Positions 12,801 through 24,882 of a DNA stretch of 64,000 nucleotides are shown here, piece by piece. Made by a program: the position numbers and the translations under genes. Position 1 is the first letter of the stretch. Each line of letters begins with the position of its first letter. This stretch comes from Ailurus styani (taxonomy: Eukaryota; Chordata; Mammalia; Carnivora; Ailuridae), in the NCBI GenBank assembly GCA_002007465.1, contig LNAC01000737.1, forward strand, positions 194,990-258,989, given 5' to 3'. The notes beneath the pieces are model-generated. The model did not search any database. It was not told the origin of the DNA and worked only from the letters and a program-made list of their open reading frames with translations.

Positions 12801-13010
12801 GGAAGGAAAAGTGTATTGGGGTAAATTGGAAGGGGAGAAGAACCATGAGAGACTGTGGACTCTGAGAAACAAACTGAGGGTAATGGGGGGAGGAGGGGAA
12901 TGGGTGAGCCTGGTGGTGGGTATTAAGGAGGGCACGTATTGCATGGAGCACTGGGTGTGGTGTATAAACAATGAATCTTGGATCACTGAAAAAAATAAAA
13001 ATAAAAAAAG
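9849..13010 (+). mobile_element. 5'-truncated L1 with broken ORF2
   Basis: An L1 starting inside ORF2 (at about residue 295 relative to the intact copy downstream) and running through the 3' UTR to an A-rich tail. Likely target-site duplications are AGAAAGAGGTCCGGT (from 9833) and AGAAATAGGTCTGGT (from 13009). ORF2 survives only as pieces (10575-10913, 10925-11515, 11656-12339). The first has the [15 protein letters not shown] and AEKAFDKVQ motifs; the second has FTDDMILY, with T in place of the usual A of FADD. It is inactive. A 54-bp in-frame tandem duplication lies at 10984-11091. The host sequence appears to be an older repeat. Confidence 0.9.
10984..11091 (+). repeat. 54-bp tandem duplication inside L1 ORF2
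   Basis: Two perfect 54-bp units (10984-11037, 11038-11091) encode [18 protein letters not shown] twice. The intact L1 at 18181-18240 has one copy. The unit length is a multiple of three, so the frame is kept. Confidence 0.95.
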
Positions 13011-13590
13011 AAATAGGTCTGGTGCTGGATGCTGCTGAGAAAGCAAAGAGAATTAAGTTTTAAAATGTCAAGATTTAACAGCATGATGATCACTGGTAAT
13101 CTCCAGAATTAAGTCTTCTATCCTTCTATCCAGTCATTCTTCATGACTGAAAATTCTGTGAGGACAGACATCTTGAATAGAGTTCCACATCTTCCTATAT
13201 TGCTTTACACTTAAGTGCTGGCCAATAAACAGTTACTATATCATAAACTTGCCAGATACACTTGAAGACTTTAAGGTACAGCGGAGGTGGGGTGGTGGAA
13301 CTATTCTGTATCCTATGGATCGTTGTTAAAACTCATAGACCTGGACACCTCAAAACAGTCTGTTTTATTGCATCTTAATTTTTTTTAAGTGTTTTTAAAT
13401 AGTCATGGTAAGAACCTTTTTCTGACATTGTGGTGGCTCTTGGGTGCTTATTATAAAGTGACTCTTTAAATCTTATATGTATTTCCTAAATAGTCCTTTG
13501 TATTACACAAGAGTTAATTAAATACTGACAATTGAATAAAAACAAGTTTTAAATTGAGTATTTAAGAGAAATACAGAAAATTACCAATAG

Positions 13591-13797
<207 letters not shown>

Positions 13798-15169
13798 TGA
13801 TGAAACATTTAAATATTTTGTGTTTTATGAAAAATAAATAATCGTTTAGCACAGACATTCAATATATTTCATAAGAGGTTCTTAGAATGTATACATGTAC
13901 ACACATTGATGTTACAATCTCTAAAAAGCTTGACTAGAAGGTTGTAAAATATATTTCTGAAACTACATTCTAAAAGATTCCATTTTCATGTGCTTCAGAT
14001 CTGAATTTGGTGGCCTCAGTAATTTAGACCATAATAAAAATGGTTTGGTAATTAAAACCTTTATCAAAAATAATCTAAACTTCTTTTAGTGAAGGTAATT
14101 TAAATATAATTTTTCAAGGCATTTAAAATTACCTGAGAGGCTTAGAAAGAAATTAGTTTCATAGTACTATGTTCTGTACTAATTATGCTAATTACAGATT
14201 ATGGTCCTGTAGGATTCTCTCTAAGTAGGTTAAAAATTCCCATTAAATAATTGTGTGACTTTATAAATAAATCTCCTTCAAGATTTTCTTCATTTACCTC
14301 TATGGAATTTATAACGAATAGAGCCAAGCATAAAATACAGTCAGTTTTTGTAAAATGTTCTATTTTGGTTTAAATGATGCTATGGAGTTTGTAGTAAAGA
14401 TAAACATTTTGCTAAATTACTGATTAAGTGGCATCATCCTAAGAAAATGTTAACTTTATCTAACTATACCTTATCAACTATATGAAGTATTTCTACATAT
14501 GAAAGGATATGTCAGTATCTCCTATAAGTACAGGTTCTTTTAGCTACTCTAGGGCAATTGGAAAGGATACAAGCATCCAGCCACTGAGAACACACATGAT
14601 CTTCAAGACAAACTGCATCCCTACATGGACATCAGAACAATCACCAAGCTCTACTATGAAATATGGACTACCGAGGAGAGATGCTAGATAGTGAAAAGCA
14701 CATGACCTGGAATGTGAAAGGCTGATACACGCATAAGAACAATTCTCAGCTTCTTCAGAATATATGCTTACATTAATGGTAATAGCATTTCAGTGTATTA
14801 AATTACCCCTGTCATATGGGAACATGAGGAATGAACCTAAGCTTTTGTAAAAGGAGATGTCAGATGTGAGCAAAGAATTTAAATATTAGAACTTATCCAT
14901 TTTCAGAGGAGCGGCAAGATGGTGGAGGAGTAGGAGGCCGATTATCATCAAGTCCCAGAAATTCACCCAGATAGCTATCAAACTATTCTGAACACCTACA
15001 AATTCTACAGGAGATCGAAGAGAAGAAGAGAAGTGATTCTAGGAACAGAAAATCGACCACTTTCCGGAAGTTCCAGGTCTCTTCTGATTAGGTTAGTGTA
15101 TATTTCTCTGGGGTCATTGCTACCCTTTAGTATTTTGTTCTCTCATCCATCTATTCTTATCTGCATAAA

Positions 15170-16092
15170 ATGACAAGGTGGAAAAAATCAACACACAAAA
15201 AAAGAACAAGAGGCAGTAATGATGGCTAGGGACCTAATCAATGCGGACATTAGTAACATGACAGAACTAGAGTTCAGAATGACGATTCTTAAGGTGCTGG
15301 CTGGGCTCGAAAAAACCATGGAAGATAATAGAGAAGCCTTCTCTAGAGAAATAAAAATTCTTTCTGGAGAAATAAAAGAACTAAAATCTAACCAAGCTGA
15401 AATCAAAAGAGCTATTAATGAGGTGCATTTAAAAATGGAGGCTTTTATTGCTAGGATAAATGAGGCAGAAGACAGAATTAGTGATTTAGAAGATAAAATG
15501 TCAGAGAATAAAGAAGAGGAGGAAAAGAGAGACAAACAACTACTGGACCATGAGGGGAGAATTCGAGAGATAAGTGATACCATAAGACGAAACAATATTA
15601 GAATAATTGGGATCCCAGAAGAGGAAGAAAGAGAGAGAGAGAGGGACAGAAGGTATATGGGAGCAAATCTTAATACAGAATTTCCCTAATCTGGCAAAGG
15701 GAACAAGCATCAAAATCCAGGAGGCACAGAGAAGCCCCCCCAAAATTAATAAAAATAGGTCCACACCCCGTCATCTAATAGTAAAACTTACAAGTCTTAG
15801 TGACAAAGAGAAAATCCTGAAAGCAGCTCGGGACAAGAGGTCTATAACATACAATGGTAGAAATATTAGATTGTCAGCAGACCTATCCACAGAGACCTGG
15901 CAGGCCAGAAAGAGCTGGCATGATGTATTCAGAGCACTAAATGAGAAAAATCTGCAGCCAAGAATACTATATCCAGCTAGGCTCTCACTGAAAATAGAAG
16001 GAGAGATAAAAATCTTCCAGGACAAACAAAAACTCAAGGAATTTGCAAACACCAAGCCAGCCCTACAGGAAATATTGAAAGGGGTCCTCTAA
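15170..16092 (+). pseudogene. L1 ORF1 (RNA-binding protein), frameshifted
   Basis: ORF1p is the trimeric coiled-coil nucleic-acid chaperone of the L1 particle. The start is ATG 15170 (MTRWKKSTHKKRTRGSND), but this frame stops near 15227 and the body continues in the +1 frame from about 15219. The coiled coil runs about 15300-15560 (IKELKSNQAEIKRAINEV, AEDRISDLEDKM). The RNA-recognition region begins at RRNNIRIIGIPEEE. A second frame change lies in the GA run at about 15625-15650. The C-terminal domain then reads open to the stop at 16090-16092 (SADLSTETWQARKSWHDVFR, ALQEILKGVL). The element is therefore probably not autonomous, unless the shifts are assembly errors. Confidence 0.85.
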
Positions 16093-16171
16093 GCAAAGAG
16101 AACCTTAAAGAAACATAGACCAGAAAGGAAGAAACACAATATACAGTAACAGTCACCTTACAGGCAATACA

Positions 16172-19100
16172 ATGGCTCTAAATGTATATCTCTCAATAGT
16201 TACTCTGAATGTAAATGGACTAAATGCCCCAACTAAAAGACACAGGGTATCAGAATGGATAAACAAACAAGACCTATCGATACGCTGTCTACAAGAAACT
16301 CATCTTACACGCAAAGACACCTTGAGATTTAAAGTGAGGGAGTGGAAAACAATTTACCATGCCAATGGACAGCAAAAGAAAGCTGGACTGGCAATCCTTA
16401 TATCAGATAAATTAGATTTTAAGCCAAAGAATATCATAAGAGATGAGGAAGGACACTATATCATACTAAAAGCATCTGTCCAACAAGAAGATCTAACAAT
16501 CATAAATATCTATGCCCCTAACATGGGAGCAGCCAATTATATAAACCAATTAATAACAAAATCAAAGAAACACATTGACAAGAATACAATATTAGTAGGG
16601 GATTTTAACAGCCCCCTTACAGAAATGGACAGATCATCAAAGGAAAAGATCAACAAGGAAATAAAGGCTTTAAATGACACCCTGGACCAGTTGGACATCA
16701 CAGATATATTCAGAACATTCCGTCCCAAAACAACAGAATACACATTCTTCTCCAGTGCACATGGAACATTCTCCAGAATAGACCATATTCTGGGTCACAA
16801 ATCAGGTCTCAACAGGTACCAAAAGATTGGGATCATTCCCTGCATATTTTCAGACCATAATGCTCTGAAACTAGAACTCAACCACAAAAGGAAAGTTGGA
16901 AAGAACTCAAATACATGGAGGCTGAAGAACACCCTACTCAAGAATGAATGGGTCAACCAGGAAATTAAAGAAGAATTAAAAAAATTCATGGAAACAAATG
17001 AAAATGAAAACACAACTGTTCAAAATCTTTGGGACACAGCAAAAGCAGTCCTAAGAGGAAAGTATATAGCAATACAAGCCTTTCTCAAGAAACAAGAAAG
17101 GTCTCAAGTACACAACCTAACTCTACACCTACAAAAGCTAGAGAAAGAACAGCAAAGAAAGGCTACACCCAGCAGGAGAAGAGAAATCATAAAGATCAGA
17201 GCAGAAATCAATGAAATAGAAACCAAAAGAACAGTGGAACAAATCAATGAAACTAGGAGCTGGTTCTTTGAAAGAATTAATAAGATTGATAAACCCCTGG
17301 CCAGACTTATCCAAAAGAAAAGAGAAAGGACTCAAATTAATAAAATCATGAATGAAAGAGGAGAGATCACAACCAACACCAAAGAAATACAAACAATTCT
17401 AAGAACATATTATGAGCAACTCTACACCAGCAAATTTGACAATCTGGAAGAAATGGATGCATTCTTAGAGAAATATAAACTACCAAAACTGAACCAGGAA
17501 GAAACTGAAGACCTGAATAGACCCATCACCAGTAAGGAGATTGAAGCAGTCATCAAAAATCTCCCAACGAACAAGAGCCCAGGGCCAGACGGCTTCCCAG
17601 GGGAATTCTACCAAACATTTAAAGAAGAATTAATACCTATTCTCCTGAAACTGTTCCAAAAAATAGAATTGGAAGGAAAACTTCCAAACTCCTTTTATGA
17701 GGCCAGCATTACCTTGATCCTAAAACCAGGCAAGGACCCCATCAAAAAGGAGATTTACAGACCAATATCTTTGATGAACACGGATGCAAAAATCCTCAAC
17801 AAAATACTAGCCAATAGGATCCAGCAGCACATAAAAAGGATTATTCACCACGACCAAGTGGGATTTATTCCTGGGATGCAAGGTTGGTTTAACATTCGCA
17901 AATCAATCAATGTGATACAAGACATTAATAAAAGAAAGAACAAGAACCATATGATCCTCTCAATAGATGCTGAAAAAGCATTTGACAAAGTACAGCACCC
18001 TTTCTTAATCAAAACTCTTCATAGTGTAGGCATAGAGGGTACATACCTCAATATCATCAAAGCCGCTATGAAAAAACCCACAGCGAATATCATTCTCAAT
18101 GGAGAAAAACTGAGAGCTTTTCCCCTAAAGTCAGGAACACGGCAAGGCTGTCCACTATCACCACTGCTATTCAACATAGTACTAGAAGTCCTAGCCTCAG
18201 CAATCAGACAACAAAAAGAAATAAAAGGCATCCAAATCGGCAAGGAAGAGGTCAAACTCTCACTCTTTGCAGATGATATGATACTTTATGTGGAAAACCC
18301 AAAGGACTCCACTCCAAAACTGCTAGCACTCATACAGGAATTCAGTCAAGTGTCAGGATATAAAATCAATGCACAGAAATCAGTTGCATTTCTATATACC
18401 AACAACAAAACAGAAGAAAGAGAAATTAAAGAGTCAATCCCATTTACAATTGCACCCAAAACCATAAGATACCTAGGAATTAATCTAACCAAAGAGGCAA
18501 AGAATCTGTATTCAGATAAATATAAAATACTCATGAAAGAAATTGAGGAAGACACAAAGAAGTGGAAAAACATTCTATGCTCATGGATGGGTAGAATAAA
18601 TATTGTGAAAATGTCTATGCTACCTAGAGCAATCTACACATTTAATGCAATCCCCATCAAAATACCAGCAATTTATTTCAAAGAAATGGAACAAATAATC
18701 CTAAAATTTATATGGAACCAGAAAAGACCCCGAATAGCCAAAGGAATCTGGGGGAAAAAAAGCGAAGTTGGCGGCATCACAATTCCAGACTTTAAGCTCT
18801 ATTACAAAGCTGTCATCATCAAGACAGTATGGTACTGGCACAAAAACAGACACATAGACCAGTGGAACAGAATAGAGAACCCAAAAATGGACCCTCAACT
18901 CTATGGTCAACTAATCTTCGACAAAGCAGGAAAGAATGTCCAGTGGGAAAAAGANTTATGGTCAACTAATCTTCAACAAAGCAGGAAAGAATGTCCTGTG
19001 GGAAAAAGACAGTCTCTTCAACAAATGGTGTTGGGAAAACTGGTCAGCCACATGCAGAAAAATGAAACTGGATCATTTCCTGACACCACACACAAAAATA

Positions 19101-19975
19101 GACTCAAAATGGATAAAAGACCTCAATGTGAGAAAGGAATCCATCAAAATCCTCGAGGAGAACACAGGCAGCAACCTCTTCGACCTCAACCGCAGCAACT
19201 TCTTCCTAGGAACATCACCAAAGGCAAGGGAAGCAAGAGGAAAAATGAACTATTGGGACTTCCTCAAGATTAAAAGCTTTTGCACAGCAAAGGAAACAGT
19301 CAACAAAACCAAAAGACAACTGACAGAATGGGAGAAGATATTTGCAAATGACATATCAGATAAAGGGCTAGTATCCAAAATCTATAAAGAGCTTCTCAAA
19401 CTCAACACCCATAAAACAAATAACCCAGTCAAGAAATGGGCAGAAGACATGAACAGACATTTCTCCAAAGAAGACATCCAAATGGCCAACAGACACATGA
19501 GAAAGTGCTCAACATCACTCGGCATCAGAGAAATACAAATTAAAACCACAGCGAGATACCACCTTACACCAGTCAGAATGGCTAAAATCAACAAGTCAGG
19601 AAATGACAGATGTTGGCGAGGTTGCGGAGAAAGGGGAACCCTCCTACACTGTTGGTGGGAATGCAAGCTGGTGCAGCCACTCTGGAAAACAGTGTGGAGG
19701 ATCCTCAAAAAGTTGAAAATAGAGCTACCCTATTACCCAGCGATCGCACTACTGGATATTTACCCTAAGGATACAAAGGTAGTGATCCTCAGGGGTACAT
19801 GCACCCGAATGTTTATAGCAGCAATGTCCACAATAGCCAAACTATGGAAAGAACCTAGATGTCCATCAACAGATGAATGGATAAAGAAGATGTGGTATAT
19901 ATATACAATGGAATATTATGCAGCTATCAAAAGAAACGAAATCTTGCCNCAACGTGGATGGAACTAGAGTGTATT
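16172..19975 (+). pseudogene. L1 ORF2 (endonuclease-reverse transcriptase), open except at an assembly join
   Basis: ORF2p nicks target DNA and reverse transcribes L1 and SINE RNA. From ATG 16172 the frame is open to the N at 18955, about 928 codons. The AP-endonuclease motifs are visible: [31 protein letters not shown] and [10 protein letters not shown]. The reverse transcriptase has [35 protein letters not shown] and the catalytic FADDMILY. After 18955 the protein continues in another frame, ending with the CCHC-like knuckle ([19 protein letters not shown]) and [16 protein letters not shown]. The shift equals a 55-base offset between two near-identical copies around the N, so it is likely artificial. 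Expected length is about 1,270 residues, typical of mammalian ORF2. A further N at 19949 disturbs the last codons. Confidence 0.9.
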
Positions 19976-21618
19976 ATGCTGAGCAAAATAAATCAATCAG
20001 AGAAAGACAATTATGATCTTTCTAATATGATCTTTCTAATATGAGGAACTTGAGAGTCAGGGTGGGGGGTCGTGGGTGGTAGGGAGGGAAAAATAATGAA
20101 ACAAGATGGGATGGGGAAGGAGACAAACCATAAGAGACTCCTAATCTCACAAAACAAACTGAGGGTTACTGGGGGGTGGGAGGGTAGGGATAGGGTGGAT
20201 GGGTTATGGACATTGGGNGGATGGATTATGGACATTGGGGAGGGTTTGTGCTATGGTGAATGCTGTGAAAGATGTAAGCCTGATGATTCACAGACCTGTA
20301 CCCCTGTGCAAATAATAATAATAAAAGTAAATTAAAAAAAAAGAACCTATCCATTTTTCCTCCAGAGTTTTGTTGGCTGATCCTCTATCATATTTTTGAA
20401 GAGATAAGACTTGTAGAATAGTTTGGTGACCAAAAGATTAGTTCATAGTAAATTTAATATTCTGGATTTAATAATACTTCTAGTTTTATCATATTTTTAT
20501 CTCTAGTATATTTTTTAAAAACAAAATTATATACATTATTTTAGATAATCATGTATTAAAGTCTTGTAATGATGCATTGATGTAATATGTCAATTGATAC
20601 ATAAAATTACAGAAACATTTGGAATAATGTGATCACAGAAATAGAGAGTATCTGGTAACTAATATAGCTTTCCAATAATAGGATTAACTGAACAAAATTA
20701 TGTTTTATATTTTCTGTATGCACTGATGTATTAATTACATTTCCTTTTCAAAAATGAGTCTAGGAAATAATTTTCCATAAAACTACAGAAATGAATTTGC
20801 AAAATTTGACACATTCATCTATATTGCTGAAGCGAGAGAATGTCTTTATTATAAATATAATTCAACATGGTACTCTGGCTTCTAACATGTGAATTACTCT
20901 TCACAATTAATATATGAAATCCTGTCAAGATCGTGCCTAGAGCTCATGATTTAAAACCATACACCATGCCCATTGACCTAAACACATAACAAATATATTC
21001 GATAAAACAAAAAGGTTGTATTTAGAAACATGTAGACATAGCCAAAAATTAAATGAAGCTAAAACACACAGTGGTAAAGCTTTACTTGAAATGATTGTCT
21101 TTGAAGTTCAGTCCCAGAAAGCAGCAGGGGCTGCTTACCATCAAAGTCCACAGAGGAACAGAGACCAAAATGGCACCTGGTGGAACTTCTTGGGACTCCA
21201 GCCAGGCCCACTGCATGAAACAGCAACAAAAAAGAGTTGTACCTACTGCCTAGGCTTGAATAATGCTGTGTACCTGTGGAATGGAACCCATTAGAGATGC
21301 CAGACAAAGACCTGAATGTCACTGAGGACACAAGGCCTGAGTCACCATTACAAGACTGAAAAACATGGCGGTCTGAATGAAAACAAGCTGGTTGAATCCA
21401 GAATTTAAAATATATCCACACAGGGGCTTGAAACTGAAACTTGAAACCACATAAGGAAAACTCCATCTAAAATAAGGATACCAAAAAAACTCTAAAAAAA
21501 GAGAAATAACTTCCAACTAAGTAAAAATAATCATTCTGAAAATGGCTGGAAAAGCACACTTAAGAATCTCACAGGGATAAAGCTAGTTTTGAGTAGCTTT
21601 TATTAAAAGAAAGAGAAA

Positions 21619-21763
21619 TTGGGTGGGGGGTTGTGGGGGGTAGGGAGGGAAAAATAATGAAACAAGATGGGATGGGGAAGGAGACAAACCCTAAGAGACT
21701 CCTAATCTCACAAAACAAACTGAGGGTTACTGGGGGGTGGGAGGGTAGGGATAGGGTGGATGG
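21619..21763 (+). mobile_element. Young L1 3' UTR fragment at gap edge
   Basis: Differs at only about three positions from 20059-20201 of the long L1. It runs into the N gap, so its last roughly 125 bp and tail are not seen. Confidence 0.8.
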
Positions 21764-21962
21764 NNNNNNNNNNNNNNNNNNNNNNNNNNNNNNNNNNNNN
21801 NNNNNNNNNNNNNNNNNNNNNNNNNNNNNNNNNNNNNNNNNNNNNNNNNNNNNNNNNNNNNNNNNNNNNNNNNNNNNNNNNNNNNNNNNNNNNNNNNNNN
21901 NNNNNNNNNNNNNNNNNNNNNNNNNNNNNNNNNNNNNNNNNNNNNNNNNNNNNNNNNNNNNN
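21764..21962. other. Assembly gap (199 N)
   Basis: Run of 199 N between two L1 3'-end pieces. 17 A follow directly at 21963-21979. Any open frame drawn across it is meaningless. Confidence 0.99.
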
Positions 21963-21989
21963 AAAAAAAAAAAAAAAAAGATTTGGGTA

Positions 21990-22110
21990 CCCTGGTCGTG
22001 GGTATTAAGGAGGGCACGTATTGCATGGAGCACTGGGTGTGGTGCATAAACAATGAATCTTGGAACACTGAAAAAAATAAAATTAAATTAAGATGTTAAA
22101 AAAAAGGAAC
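21990..22110 (+). mobile_element. L1 3' end, older subfamily
   Basis: GTGGGTATTAAGGAGGGCAC to an A-rich end matches 12910-13000 of the truncated L1, not the G-rich 3' UTR type left of the gap. Confidence 0.8.
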
Positions 22111-22485
22111 AAGAAATTATAAAATCAAAACAGGTAATACAAAACAGAAATAATAGGGGGCAGATTTACCTGCTTTTATTAAGCTACTAAAAAACTTGAG
22201 AAAGTATATGTAACAATGTTTATTGCTGTGGTCTGGAAGTCACATGTTAAAACCTAACCCCTAAGGTGATGGTACTAGGAGGTGAGGTTTTGGGGAGATG
22301 AGGTCATGAAGATGGAGCCCTCATCAGAGTGGCAGAGAGAGCTCCCTCACCCCTTTCACCATGTGAAGTGGAAGCCACCTTCTGTGTAAACCAGAAAGTG
22401 AGTCTTACGGGACACCAAATTTGCCAACACCATGATCTTGGACTTCCCAGTCTCCAGAACTGTGAGAAAGAAATCTTTGTTGTTT

Positions 22486-22651
22486 GGGTGCCTGGGTGGC
22501 TCAGTGGGTTAAAGCCTCTGCTTTCGGCTCAGGTCATGATCTCAGGGTCCTGGGATCGAGGCCCACATCGGGCTCTCTGCTCAGCAGGGAGCCTGCTTCC
22601 TCCTCTCTCCTNTCTGCCTCCCTGCCTCCTTATGATCTCTCTCCCTCAAAA

Positions 22652-22716
<65 letters not shown>
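22486..22716 (+). mobile_element. CAN-SINE with long AAAT tail
   Basis: Inserted in an MLT1-like LTR. Target duplication AAATCTTTGTTGTTT (22471-22485 and 22717-22731). One N lies at 22612. The tail is an AAAT microsatellite of about 18 units. Confidence 0.94.
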
Positions 22717-22718
<2 letters not shown>

Positions 22719-22720
22719 AT
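22648..22720 (+). repeat. (AAAT)n microsatellite
   Basis: About 18 perfect AAAT units forming the tail of the SINE at 22486. Confidence 0.95.
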
Positions 22721-23822
22721 CTTTGTTGTTTATAAGCTACCCAGTGTCTGGTATTTTGTCACAGTGCCAGAATGGAGTAGGATGGTTTTCAAATATTGGA
22801 CAGTGGCAGTCAGGACAGTTATCTCTGAGAGAGGGAACAAAATAGATGAGCCCTAGGACTGCCCCAGTTTACTGTGTAGAGAGAGTTTCTAAGGCCACAG
22901 TGAAGGAGGGGACCAATGCAGAGGCACGCATTCTCCCCAAGTTGAGAAGATATGGTTGGGAGTCCAAGGAAAAGCAGCCAACCTGAAGTTCACAGGGCAG
23001 AGTACCATGGAGGAAAGGGCTGCCACCACAGAGAGCCCAGAGATTGCACACGGTAACCCCCTTCACCACCCTGCACACTGAGGCTAGAGGGAAGAAAATG
23101 GTAAACTGTTATCTCTTATTATCATGCTAGTTATTTTTGAACAGTGCAAAATCAAGGATTAAGGTCACGTCATTGGATAAAATATGAGATTCTGATAGAT
23201 CCATCTGCTTCTACAAAGCAATTTGGACAATTTCGGATGTGCCAGAGTTCCAAGGCACTCCTGAAACTTCTTTCCTTCTGAAAAATCACATTATTCCCTG
23301 CAACTCTGGAAGGTATTTGGTTCCCTCTGAATGGACCATAAACCCACCTGAATCTGACAACCAAATTGTTGCGTTCTTTTTGAAGAAAATTGTTTATATA
23401 AAAACAAACAATCTATAAAACAAAGCCACCCATTCAGAGCTATGATACCACAGAAGGCACTTACGTGCACATAAAGCCAGTTTATCTTTCAACAAAACAT
23501 TCAAAAAACATAGGCATCTGACAAATTTTAAAAGTTCTTTTGAAATTGTGAAAAGACTTATGTTTTGAAAGTAAGTAACACGGTATTTATTATAGAAGAA
23601 CTAACCATTCTCTGATTTATCTTCCAAAATTATATTATGTCTTGTACATAAGTAATAAGAAATGAAATTTTAATTCCTTGGAATAGAAAAAAACTGATTA
23701 AAACTTGATGATTTTTGATCTTCACCTTGAGGATTAATTTGGTGCATCATAGGCAGTGCACACAAGCAGCAGAAACCCATTAAGAGTATTATAATTTATG
23801 AGAAAAAAGTTAGGACATCTAT

Positions 23823-24030
23823 AGCAGGAAGGAAATGAATTTTGCCACCAACCACATGAGCTTAGAAGAAGACTCTGAGCCTGGAAGGATTCCTCGGCCC
23901 TGCAGTCCCCTTGAGACGCTGAACAGGGAACTACTGGTAGGTTCTGCTTGGACTCCTGACCCACAAAAACTATAATATAATAAATATGTGTTGTTTTAAA
24001 CTTTGGGGAAAAAGTGCAGTTATTTACTCT
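23823..24030 (+). repeat. MaLR-like LTR 3' part
   Basis: Ends with TCCTGACCCACAAAAACTAT and AATAAATATGTGTTGTTTTA, like the end of the 3648-4005 element. Confidence 0.5.
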
Positions 24031-24190
24031 TTTAACATAATATAATCCAGGATCTGAAAATACTGTCTAGGGTTCCTGGATCTGTGACTATGGAGAAATT
24101 ATCTCCTATAAATCCTAAATTTATATATGCATATAAAAATAGTCATTTTAAATAATATGTGTTTGTCAAATTTTTCAAATGCCTTTCTAG

Positions 24191-24307
<117 letters not shown>

Positions 24308-24599
24308 TGAGTAGCCCATGGAAATTTGTGCTGAATGGATGCATTTTTCTTTTCTAAAGACTTCCAAGTTATTTATGAACAATTGGAACATGAATTTTCT
24401 AAATATCATTCTGTGTTGACCACAGAGAATAATTAGCATCACAGGAGAGACAGTCTGAAGTATTGTAATTAAAGTTATTTTGATTCTAAGAATAGAGGAC
24501 CATTTGAGGTGGTAAAAGAAACACAATGATTGTTGCAGAATGCAAAAGAATCTGAGAAAAGGAAAAGAACCAAAGTAACTGGCCTCGAAAGAACAGAGA

Positions 24600-24850
24600 A
24601 GTGCAGGGGTGACTCAGTGGGTTAAGCATCCAACTGTTGATTTCAGCTCAGGTCATGATGTCAGGGTTGTGAGATCGAGCTTCGAGTAGGGCTCTGTGCT
24701 CAGTGAGGAGTCTGCTTGTCTTTCTCCGTCTTCCTGCTTGTTTTCTTTCCTTCTCTCCCCTGCCCTCTCCTAAATGAATGAATGAATGAGTGAATGAATG
24801 AATGAGTGAATAAACAAACAAACAAACAAACAAATAAGTATCTTTAAAAA
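24600..24850 (+). mobile_element. CAN-SINE, older form
   Basis: Diverged plus-strand copy (GTGACTCAGTGGGTTAAGCA) with GAAT/CAAA-rich tail. Target duplication GAAAGAACAGAGA (24587-24599 and 24851-24863). Confidence 0.88.
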
Positions 24851-24882
24851 GAAAGAACAGAGACCATGGGGTGAGACCCAAA

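Larger units (their letters stand above)
14904..20341 (+). mobile_element. Near-complete carnivore L1 (LINE-1) with target-site duplication
   Basis: A 5.4-kb L1 with 5' end GAGCGGCAAGATGGTGGAGG, short 5' UTR, ORF1, an 80-bp spacer, ORF2, a G-rich 3' UTR and an A-rich tail. It is flanked by AGAACTTATCCATTTT (14888-14903) and AGAACCTATCCATTTT (20342-20357), one mismatch in 16, so insertion was by target-primed reverse transcription and is fairly young. The 5' UTR is only about 265 bp, far shorter than I expect for carnivore L1. Single N characters at 18955, 19949 and 20218 mark probable assembly joins. Two of them are flanked by duplicated sequence. Confidence 0.93.
22218..22790 (+). repeat. 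MLT1-like LTR split by a SINE
   Basis: GCTGTGGTCTGGAAGTCACA, GAGATGAGGTCATGAAGATG, CTCCAGAACTGTGAGAAAGA and, after the SINE, TGTCTGGTATTTTGTCACAG give the usual MaLR LTR order. Confidence 0.7.

Noticed and set aside
16172..19273. A 1,033-codon reverse-transcriptase frame as a possible novel RT system
   Set aside because: The endonuclease and RT motifs, the upstream ORF1, the 3' UTR and the target duplications identify it as ordinary LINE-1 ORF2. The last roughly 106 codons of that frame, after the N, are a wrong-frame artefact.
21569..22068. Open frames spanning the N run
   Set aside because: They are made mostly of unknown residues. No sequence evidence exists across the gap.
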